This document shows positions 14,725 to 21,528 of a DNA stretch of 27,556 nucleotides, in pieces. This DNA comes from a virus. The stretch spans positions 1 through 27,556 of IMG/VR virus record IMGVR_UViG_3300030118_001357. One strand, written 5' to 3'. Each line of letters opens with the position of its first letter. Position 1 is the first letter of the stretch. The position numbers were made by a program, and so were the translations under genes. The notes under the pieces were generated by a model that made no database searches, was not told where the DNA came from, and was given only the letters and a program-made list of their open reading frames with translations.

Positions 14725-15916
14725 CTGGAAAATAGATAAGAAAAGAAGAGAAATCATTGAATCAAAAGCTAAAAGAAAAGTTCTTGTAGCTGGTAGAAGA
14801 TTTGGAAAGTCTCATTTAAGTTTAATATGGCTTTTAACTAAGCCTATCCTAGAAGATGAAAGACGCTGGATAATTACCCCCACCTATAGACAAGGAAAGA
14901 CAACAACATGGAAACTGATGAGATCTATATTCAGAGACTATGATTGTCAAATAAATGAAAGTGAATTGCTTATAAAGCTTCCTAATAACTCAGAGATTGC
15001 AATAAAAGGAGCAGAGCAGGAGAATAATTTGCGGGGAGCTGGTCTTAACATGGTGGTTTTAGAAGAATACAGCTACATCAAACCACATGTCTGGGATGAA
15101 ATTGTTTATCCTATGCTTACAACTACAGATGGAGAGGCTTTATTTATTGGAACTCCTAATGGCTATGATCATTTATATGATGCTTATATGCTAGGACAAG
15201 GAGCTAATCCAGACTGGGAATCATGGCATTACACAACTGTTGAGGGTGGTTATGTGTCTCAAGAAGAGATAGACAAAGCCAGAGGCTTAATGGATGAGAG
15301 AGCATTTAAAACAGAATTTCTGGGGTCATTTGAGACTACTGGAAACAGAGCCGCATACAATTTTGATAGGAAAACCCACATAAGAAAAGCTGTTCATAAA
15401 ACAGATAACTTAGTATGGGGTCTAGACTTTAATGTTAGTGCTATGAGTGCAGTGCTTATTATGGAGCAGTCAGATTCAATTCACTATTTAAAAGAAATAC
15501 GACTGACAAACAGCAACACAGAGGAAATGGCTAGAGAAATGAAGAAGGTTGCTCCATATACTTTATGTTATCCAGACAGTGCAGGATCAGCTAGATCAAC
15601 AACCAGCAACAGATCGGATCATCAAATTCTTAAAGATCACGGCTTTCATGTTGTAGCTAAGAAGAGCAACCCTCCAGTTATTGATAGACTTAATGCACTT
15701 AATAGAATGTTAAAAGACAGTAATGGAAGAATTAGGATGACAGTAGATCCACAATGTAGGTATTTGATAAAAGACTTAGAGCAAGTCCAAAGAACAAGGG
15801 ATGGGAAAATAGACAAGAGTGATATAGCATTAACTCACATGCTAGATGCAAGTAGTTATTATATTGCTTACAAATATCCAATAGTTAATAGACAACCAAT
15901 AAGCATGGAATGGTAA
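14717..15916 (+). CDS. terL: Terminase large subunit (packaging ATPase and nuclease)
   Basis: A 399-residue enzyme that moves DNA into the capsid and cuts concatemers. Walker A is AGRRFGKS at residues 25-32, Walker B is VVLEE at 113-117, and the motif III-like IGTPNG follows near residue 142. The nuclease half begins at WGLDFN (near residue 235) and includes PDSAGSAR and a final THMLDASSYYIAY. The start is TTG 14717, overlapping the small subunit stop, because the frame closes upstream at 14708 and no ATG lies before the Walker A motif; an ATT start is possible. The size is on the short side for the family. Confidence 0.95.
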   Translation: MISWKIDKKRREIIESKAKRKVLVAGRRFGKSHLSLIWLLTKPILEDERRWIITPTYRQGKTTTWKLMRSIFRDYDCQINESELLIKLPNNSEIAIKGAEQENNLRGAGLNMVVLEEYSYIKPHVWDEIVYPMLTTTDGEALFIGTPNGYDHLYDAYMLGQGANPDWESWHYTTVEGGYVSQEEIDKARGLMDERAFKTEFLGSFETTGNRAAYNFDRKTHIRKAVHKTDNLVWGLDFNVSAMSAVLIMEQSDSIHYLKEIRLTNSNTEEMAREMKKVAPYTLCYPDSAGSARSTTSNRSDHQILKDHGFHVVAKKSNPPVIDRLNALNRMLKDSNGRIRMTVDPQCRYLIKDLEQVQRTRDGKIDKSDIALTHMLDASSYYIAYKYPIVNRQPISMEW

Positions 15917-15919
15917 AAA

Positions 15920-17275
15920 ATGGAATATCATGATAAAATAACAATCCCAGATCTAGGAAGAGAGGCAGTTTTATATAGTGTTAAAAATGCAGAAGATGCT
16001 TTGTTAAAAGAAGAGTATGCTAAAAGAGAGACTGCACTAGATTTTTATTACAATCAAAACATGGAAGCTCACATAGAGCAATACTTTCCCGGAACTACTT
16101 TATCACAGATCCCAGTGTTGCCATTGAGATTAGTTCCTAGATTTGCAAGAGCTAGAATGATGCTATATAAAAAACCAGCAGAGAGGTTTATAGGTGGAGA
16201 AATAGCAGAAGAGTATATGGACTTTACCTATCATTTAAATTCTCAGTCTAGGGTATTCTCTGAGCTTTGTTGGTTACTTGGAAACATGCACATGAAGTCT
16301 ACATGGAATGAAAGAAAACAAAGAATAGAATACCATATATTGCCATTTGTTAAAGAGTATTATCACATAGGAGATAGTGAGCCACATGGTTACAGTTATG
16401 AGATAGAGAAAAAAGAAAATGGAGACAGACAATTTGTTTTCTGGTCTGAGGATAGAGATGGGGAACAAGGGATGCACTTTAAATTTGACTTAGAAGGTAG
16501 AATGTACCCAATAGGAGATAATACTGAAATGATCAATCCTTATGGGGTTAATCCTATTAGTAGAGCTTCATTTCCTTATCATTCTTATGATGTTGTTTTT
16601 GCTTCTCTACATGCTTCAATAGCATTTACAGAAGTCATGTTGGCTACTCGTTATCAAATGGGATCACCAGTTATTACTGGCATTGACCAAGCTGTTCCAG
16701 ATCTAAGGTGGGGGGTAGATAGATTAATATCTTTGCCAGAAGGTAGCTCTATGGACTTTGTAGCTCCTCCAAGCAACATCCCCAGTATGATTGAAGGAAT
16801 TAAGCAATTATTAAATGTCACTGGTCAGAATCATGCTCTATCTGTTAGATGGGGAGAAAAAGGACAGATTCCAAGTGGACAAGCTCTTAAAATATTAAGC
16901 ATTGAAAACATTGAAAGCAGAGAGTCTGATATTCCAGTGTTTCAAGAGTTTGAAGAAATGAGATACATGGTTGATAGGAAAATAATTGAGGTTCATACTA
17001 ACAGAGTATTTGATGAGTCTTATGCTGTAGACTTTGCAGAAACAAGCTTTCCAGATGACTGGAGTGCAGAAAAAGATAAGCTTTTGTTTATGTTAGAGAA
17101 CGGGATTATGACCCAAAAAGAGCTTATGAGGCATTTTAATCCAGATCTGCCAGACATTGAGATTGATCAGAAGATGGAAGAGATTGAACAAGAGCAACCA
17201 CAAGAACCAGAAGAACAAGCTCCAGCAGTTCCTACATTTGAAGGATTAAGAAAACTTGGCGAAGTTAATCAATAA
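15920..17275 (+). CDS. Portal protein
   Basis: A 451-residue protein directly after the large terminase, where the portal is normally encoded. It forms the dodecameric ring for DNA passage. Features in keeping with portals are the LPLRLVPRFARARMMLYKKPA stretch near residues 68-90, the WGEKGQIPSGQALKILS block near residue 313 and the acidic, Pro/Glu/Gln-rich C-terminus (EQEQPQEPEEQAPA) after helices that face the tunnel. The final codons overlap the next gene's TTG start at 17256. No virion protease was seen nearby. Confidence 0.85.
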   Translation: MEYHDKITIPDLGREAVLYSVKNAEDALLKEEYAKRETALDFYYNQNMEAHIEQYFPGTTLSQIPVLPLRLVPRFARARMMLYKKPAERFIGGEIAEEYMDFTYHLNSQSRVFSELCWLLGNMHMKSTWNERKQRIEYHILPFVKEYYHIGDSEPHGYSYEIEKKENGDRQFVFWSEDRDGEQGMHFKFDLEGRMYPIGDNTEMINPYGVNPISRASFPYHSYDVVFASLHASIAFTEVMLATRYQMGSPVITGIDQAVPDLRWGVDRLISLPEGSSMDFVAPPSNIPSMIEGIKQLLNVTGQNHALSVRWGEKGQIPSGQALKILSIENIESRESDIPVFQEFEEMRYMVDRKIIEVHTNRVFDESYAVDFAETSFPDDWSAEKDKLLFMLENGIMTQKELMRHFNPDLPDIEIDQKMEEIEQEQPQEPEEQAPAVPTFEGLRKLGEVNQ

Positions 17276-17486
17276 TTACTTAGATAAGATGGATCTGTTA
17301 AATGAGGAAGTAGATAAAAATGCAGATAACATCCTAGAAGTAATAGACATTGATGCTTTATTAAAAGATCCAGAAGGTTATTTATTATCATTAGGGGATG
17401 CTTTTTTAAAAGAGCATTTAGATGAAATACAAAAAGCCTCAAAAGAAGGAAAGAAGTTTGCTGAAAAGATATTGAGAAGAATGTGA
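17256..17486 (+). CDS. Small helical head-region protein
   Basis: A 76-residue acidic, helical protein between the portal and the tail-completion gene. I start at TTG 17256 with AAGGA ten bases upstream; an internal ATG at 17289 is a less likely start. It has no recognised domain. Small helical proteins in this place are often portal or scaffold accessories. It overlaps the next start (GTG 17483). Confidence 0.55.
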   Translation: MAKLINNYLDKMDLLNEEVDKNADNILEVIDIDALLKDPEGYLLSLGDAFLKEHLDEIQKASKEGKKFAEKILRRM

Positions 17487-17929
17487 GCAAAGCACTGGTA
17501 TTAGAAAAGCATTTTGATCTTAGTAAAATAAAACTAGATCTCAGTAAAGAATTAAACTTTGCTGGAGACATTATTGTAAAAGATCACTTTGAAAGATTAA
17601 ATAAGGGAATAGGATTTAAAGGAACTCAAATGAAATCTCTCAAAAAATCAACTATAAAAAGAAAGGGGCATGATACTATATTAGTTGATGAAGATAAAAT
17701 GAGAAGGCTAGTCAGATCAAGAGCTAGTAAAAGCAAACAGTTTGTCAATATCCATCCGGGTAAAAAACAATTAAGGGGAAAGGTAACTAATCAACAAATA
17801 GGTCTATACCACCAAACTGGGGCAGGGAATCTTCCTAAGAGAGAATGGTTTGGAATATCTAAAAAAGCAGAACAACAATCTTTAAAAGCTGTTGAGCTTA
17901 GGATAGAAAAACTTTTAAGAGATGCCTAA
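17483..17929 (+). CDS. Virion morphogenesis / tail completion protein (Mu gpG / phage_tail_S type)
   Basis: A 148-residue basic protein. It has the family's central basic stretch (KGTQMKSLKKSTIKRK) and the hallmark HQTGAGNLPKREWFGIS near residues 113-129, which closely resembles tail-completion and head-tail connector proteins that seal the neck. It starts at GTG 17483, overlapping the preceding stop by GTGA, and its end overlaps the MuF gene. As in Mu-like order it stands next to the MuF gene. Confidence 0.75.
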   Translation: MSKALVLEKHFDLSKIKLDLSKELNFAGDIIVKDHFERLNKGIGFKGTQMKSLKKSTIKRKGHDTILVDEDKMRRLVRSRASKSKQFVNIHPGKKQLRGKVTNQQIGLYHQTGAGNLPKREWFGISKKAEQQSLKAVELRIEKLLRDA

Positions 17930-19181
17930 TTTAGTTATTAGCATAGGAGAACAGCTCTCAACTATTGCAGGAGAGACTACAATGGATCTGCAAGGGTTAA
18001 TATCTACTATGAAAGCATCTGGAATGGACAACAAAGCTATTAAAGATGTTTTAATAAATGATTTAAGAACTGGTGGAAGGTTATTTGGTAATTACAGAAA
18101 TCAAATAAAAAACACTGTTCAAAGTGGAATAGGAATCTCTGGAGGTAATGCTTCCAGAAGTACATTTGAAAAAGCAGGAGTAAAACAATATAGATGGACA
18201 GCCATTGGGGATAAAAGAGTATGTGCAGACTGTCAGCCTAGACATGGGGAAGTAGATTCATTAGAGTTCTGGAAAACTGTTGGATTGCCCCAGTCTGGCT
18301 TTAGTATTTGTAGATATAACTGTAGATGTCAATTATTACCAGTTGATTATAAAGACAGAGAAGTAGAACAACCTATTTTGAGAAGTCAGCAACCTAGAAA
18401 AGCAACTGACTTTAAAATGGGAGGAAAGCATAAATCTGTTAAAGATTCTTTAGCTTGGATGAAAGAAAATATTGCTGATAGAGTTATACTTGGATCAATA
18501 AAAGATATAGATGTTTTAAATGAAATAACTCAATCATTAAAAAATAACTTTGAAAAATATAATTTAAACAGATTACGACAAATAAAATGGAGAAGGGGAA
18601 GAGCTTGGGCATCTGCAAATGGTGTAAGTTTAAGAATTAATCAATCACATTTTACAAAAAAGAGATTATCAGAAGGTTATAAAACTACTAATACAAACTG
18701 GAACAACAGTTATGATAGATTAATTTTTGAAACTAAAAATCTTTTAAAAGAAGCTAAAGAAAAAGGAAATGCTTTCTGGATAAAAACTTATCAAAATGAA
18801 TTAGATCAATTAGAAGCATTGAAGAAAAAACAGTCAAAATACAAAAGACATAATGTTTTAAACAAAAATAATATAGCTAAAAGCATTATTGATCATGAAA
18901 TTGGACATGTTATCCATGACCAATATACTGGAATGAGAAATGGTTATTCTGTTTTAAAAAATAAAAACATTACTGAAGAAATTAGAAGAAAATGGAATGA
19001 TGAATGGATAGAAATATATAATAAAGTAAAAGAAGATGGAACAATTTTTAAAATATCTGAATATGCTTCTGTAAATAATAGAGAGTTATTTGCTGAGTCA
19101 TTTGCTATGTATGTAAATAATGAAAAACTGCCATCAATTATAAAAAATTATTTAGAAAGATATATAGAGAGGTTTAGATAA
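17922..19181 (+). CDS. MuF-type capsid morphogenesis protein fused to a zinc metallopeptidase domain
   Basis: A 419-residue protein. The N-terminal half is a MuF domain: C101-x2-C104, then HG at 108-109, and C130, C134 and C136 within SICRYNCRC. MuF proteins sit in the virion and are used by many phages to carry effectors. After a linker, the C-terminal half has HEIGH at residues 325-329 and ELFAE at 388-392, the zinc-binding and third-ligand pattern of gluzincin-type peptidases (H325, H329 and E392; E326 catalytic). Basic helices around residues 195-310 come between. The peptidase is predicted to be packaged in the head, either to process virion proteins or to be delivered into the cell. Its target is unknown. 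Confidence 0.8.
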   Translation: MPNLVISIGEQLSTIAGETTMDLQGLISTMKASGMDNKAIKDVLINDLRTGGRLFGNYRNQIKNTVQSGIGISGGNASRSTFEKAGVKQYRWTAIGDKRVCADCQPRHGEVDSLEFWKTVGLPQSGFSICRYNCRCQLLPVDYKDREVEQPILRSQQPRKATDFKMGGKHKSVKDSLAWMKENIADRVILGSIKDIDVLNEITQSLKNNFEKYNLNRLRQIKWRRGRAWASANGVSLRINQSHFTKKRLSEGYKTTNTNWNNSYDRLIFETKNLLKEAKEKGNAFWIKTYQNELDQLEALKKKQSKYKRHNVLNKNNIAKSIIDHEIGHVIHDQYTGMRNGYSVLKNKNITEEIRRKWNDEWIEIYNKVKEDGTIFKISEYASVNNRELFAESFAMYVNNEKLPSIIKNYLERYIERFR

Positions 19182-19384
19182 TGCCAATATCTACACAGTG
19201 CATAGAATGTTATCATTATTTTGGAGAAAACAAGTGCAGAGCTTTTCCAAAACAGATTCCTTATAGAATAAGAAGTGGAGAACATGATCATAAAAAATCA
19301 TTTGATGGAGATAATGGGATTAGGTTTAAATCACTATTAGAAAAATTTGAAGAAGATAGAAAAAAATTCAATAAAGCAAGGTAG
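19181..19384 (+). CDS. Small Cys-containing protein following MuF
   Basis: A 67-residue protein starting with CIECYHYFG and a further Cys in KCRAFPKQIP, then IRSGEHDHKKSFDGDNGIRF. Small proteins with the same C..C..HY..C.AFP and H....GD.GI.F pattern occur next to MuF genes in many phages, and their function is unknown. The three Cys and nearby His could bind a metal. Its ATG overlaps the MuF stop. Confidence 0.7.
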   Translation: MPISTQCIECYHYFGENKCRAFPKQIPYRIRSGEHDHKKSFDGDNGIRFKSLLEKFEEDRKKFNKAR

Positions 19385-19388
19385 GTAT

Positions 19389-19417
19389 TTTATAAAGGTT
19401 TATTTCTATATTATATT
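19389..19417 (+). promoter_or_regulatory. Promoter candidate before scaffold and capsid genes
   Basis: TTTATA (19389-19394) and TATATT (19412-19417) are spaced by 17 bases in the 55-base gap before the scaffold gene, which has AAAGGAG seven bases before its start codon. Such a promoter could raise scaffold and capsid expression, but the -35 match is only four of six bases. Confidence 0.35.
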
Positions 19418-19439
19418 ATGATGAACAAAAGGAGACTTT

Positions 19440-19994
19440 ATGTCTGAAACAGAAGTAGCTCAAGAGAATGAGCAAGAGTTGGTAACTGAAAACCAAGAAG
19501 CATCAGAATCTTTAAGCAATCGAGAGTCTGAGTTGTTGCGAGAAATAATGCAAAAGAAAGATAGAATTGCAAAAGCAGAATCACGAGCAAAAGAACTTGA
19601 ACAGAAATTTGAAACACAAAGACTGGAAGAGTTAGAAAAAAAGGAAGAATATAAAAAGCTGTATGAAGAAGCTAAGAATAAATTAGATGACATTATGCCT
19701 AAATATGAAAACTTTGTTTCTTTTGAAAATGCTGAGACTGAAAAAATGCTTTTAGACTTCCCAGAAGAAGATAGGGAGGCTTTTAAAGGAATGAATTACC
19801 AACAATTAAAGGTTGTTCATTCAAAAATAATTAATAATAAAAACAATGTTCCCTCTGTTGATAGTTCAACCCCAGCCAGTTCTACACAAGGCTATAGAAG
19901 CTTATTAGATGCGGCTAGAGACTATCAAAAAGGTAAAATTGACTTATCCATTTATCAAAAAGTAAAGAATGCCTTTAGACAATCCCAAACCTAA
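19440..19994 (+). CDS. Capsid scaffold protein
   Basis: A 184-residue, highly charged protein. Residues 25-95 are a long coiled coil rich in Glu and Lys, followed by a flexible Ser/Thr/Pro-rich part and a C-terminal helix (LLDAARDYQKGKIDL, then YQKVKNAFRQ), typical of scaffolds that guide capsid assembly and then leave or are degraded. It stands one gene before the major capsid gene. The 3' end overlaps the small gene at 19969 in another frame by 26 bases. Confidence 0.75.
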   Translation: MSETEVAQENEQELVTENQEASESLSNRESELLREIMQKKDRIAKAESRAKELEQKFETQRLEELEKKEEYKKLYEEAKNKLDDIMPKYENFVSFENAETEKMLLDFPEEDREAFKGMNYQQLKVVHSKIINNKNNVPSVDSSTPASSTQGYRSLLDAARDYQKGKIDLSIYQKVKNAFRQSQT

Positions 19995-20214
19995 ACAAGC
20001 TACAAACTTACATGGGTTTGAAGATCCCACAAAAGGAAGAGTAACTGCTTCCAACACAAGGGATGGCATGAGATACCAATTAGATGGAAAAGAAGTTCCT
20101 TTCGAGGATGGTTTTTCTTTGTCAGTAGGTAAAGACAAGACTCCTAATAAGATCAGATCTTCTTTTAGTCATATAAGCCAAGAGCAGTGGGATAGAATCT
20201 TTAAAAGGAGATAA
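19969..20214 (+). CDS. Small hypothetical protein before the capsid gene
   Basis: An 81-residue basic protein, no family recognised. It begins in the last codons of the scaffold gene and ends three bases before the capsid start, so it is part of the same transcript. Sequence includes an RDGMRYQLDGKEVPFEDGF part and a basic C-terminal helix (QEQWDRIFKRR). It may be a minor head or decoration protein. Confidence 0.55.
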   Translation: MPLDNPKPKQATNLHGFEDPTKGRVTASNTRDGMRYQLDGKEVPFEDGFSLSVGKDKTPNKIRSSFSHISQEQWDRIFKRR

Positions 20215-20216
20215 CA

Positions 20217-21080
20217 ATGGCAGTAAATGACACTGGGGATTTAGCTGGTTCACTGGTTGAGGTGCTATCGGATGCGATGGTACACTTTTCCAAATCCAAT
20301 GTGACAACCCCATTAGTAATGATGGAATCAAGAGAGAAAGCTGATACAATCACTTTCCCAGTTTATAACTTAGGTAGTGCAACTGTAACAAGTGCAGATG
20401 TTGCGTCTCATTCAGAGCATGATTCAAATGAGATTGGTGCAACAGAACTTGATTCAGTTAAAAAGACAATTACTTTAGATATGTATTCTATCAGAGTGCC
20501 TATCCATGATGAAGCTGTATTGTCTAATGCAAATGATGTGACTGGAATTGCTGGAGAGCTAGTCGGGAATGCAATAGCGGCGAAGGTAGACTCATTGATT
20601 GTAGCCAACTTTGACAATTTCTCAAACACATCTAATGACACAAGTAATGGTATATCTGTTGATGATATATTTGCGGCATTGGGAACTTTACAAGCTGAAT
20701 CAGCTCCAGCTCCCTATGCTATGGTGCATCATCCCAGAGCTGTATACGGGACATACGGTTTATCAAATGACTTGGTAACTTCTAATCAGTTTGGAGGATC
20801 ACCAAGCTCACAAGATGACATGCTAAAAACTGGGTTCTTAGGAACTTTAGCTGGAATTGATGTTTATACAACACCAGAGATTTCAATCTCTTCAAACAAT
20901 GCAATAGGTGCTGTATTCTCAAAGATGGCTATAGGTTTTGGCTATGCAGGACCAATGATGAGAGTAGAAGTGGAAAGAAAAGCCGCGGCTCTTAGGACTG
21001 ATTATGTTGGAAGCATATTCTGTGGAACAGCAGAACTTGCAGACACTTATGGTGTAGAATTACAACACAAGGTAACTTGA
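20217..21080 (+). CDS. Major capsid protein (HK97-like)
   Basis: A 287-residue protein that forms the capsid shell. It has a helical N-terminus, a VTSADVASHSEHDSNEIG segment like an E-loop near residues 58-78, an AKVDSLIVANFD helix near residue 140 and a C-terminal VERKAAALRTDYVGSIFCGTAEL region of the A-domain, all typical of HK97-fold capsids. The length suits one without a fused protease. The ribosome binding site AAAGGAG is strong. The base composition is visibly more G+C-rich than its neighbours, as expected for a highly expressed gene. Confidence 0.85.
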   Translation: MAVNDTGDLAGSLVEVLSDAMVHFSKSNVTTPLVMMESREKADTITFPVYNLGSATVTSADVASHSEHDSNEIGATELDSVKKTITLDMYSIRVPIHDEAVLSNANDVTGIAGELVGNAIAAKVDSLIVANFDNFSNTSNDTSNGISVDDIFAALGTLQAESAPAPYAMVHHPRAVYGTYGLSNDLVTSNQFGGSPSSQDDMLKTGFLGTLAGIDVYTTPEISISSNNAIGAVFSKMAIGFGYAGPMMRVEVERKAAALRTDYVGSIFCGTAELADTYGVELQHKVT

Positions 21081-21099
21081 TCAACTAATAAAATAAAAA

Positions 21100-21131
21100 G
21101 GTTATGGGTCTATTTATTTAGACCCTTAACC
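21100..21131 (+). terminator. Strong hairpin after the major capsid gene
   Basis: GGTTATGGGTCTA (21100-21112) pairs with TAGACCCTTAACC (21119-21131) across the loop TTTATT, with only one T-T mismatch. On the + strand no T-run follows; the T-run is on the other strand (A-rich 21088-21099). It may act as an mRNA 3' stabiliser or attenuator that sets high capsid expression apart from the next genes. Confidence 0.6.
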
Positions 21132-21141
21132 TAAAAGAATT

Positions 21142-21489
21142 ATGGCATTAAGTAATAACACAATTTTAAAAGAATACTTTGCAGACTTAGCTGGAACAGA
21201 TGCAACTGGAAAATCATTTAACACATGTTTAAGATTAGGTTTAGAATCTGCTGGATATAGTGGATCACTTAGCACTATGTTAAGAGCTTGGGCAAATGCT
21301 ACAGCAGGGACATCTAATTTATCAGTTAATTCTGCTTTAAAATTAGCTTTTGCAACTGCTGTAGGATCATCTCAGTCTAGTTTATCTGGATTAGTAGGAG
21401 ATTTTGCAGGAGATACTCCTAATTGGTCTGATCAGCTACAGTCATTTGCACAAGAAGGAAGGACATACTTAGAATTTGATAACCCCTAG
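21142..21489 (+). CDS. Hypothetical small head or tail-module protein
   Basis: A 115-residue protein rich in Ala, Ser, Leu, Gly and Thr, with an LGLESAGYSGSLSTMLRAWANATAG stretch, no membrane segment and no recognised family. It is translated right after the capsid hairpin; no good Shine-Dalgarno sequence is visible (ctaaaagaattATG). A virion decoration or minor protein is likely given the context. Confidence 0.5.
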   Translation: MALSNNTILKEYFADLAGTDATGKSFNTCLRLGLESAGYSGSLSTMLRAWANATAGTSNLSVNSALKLAFATAVGSSQSSLSGLVGDFAGDTPNWSDQLQSFAQEGRTYLEFDNP

Positions 21490-21528
21490 AAATAGACTAG
21501 GAAAAAATCTCATGGAAAGGAGAGAATT

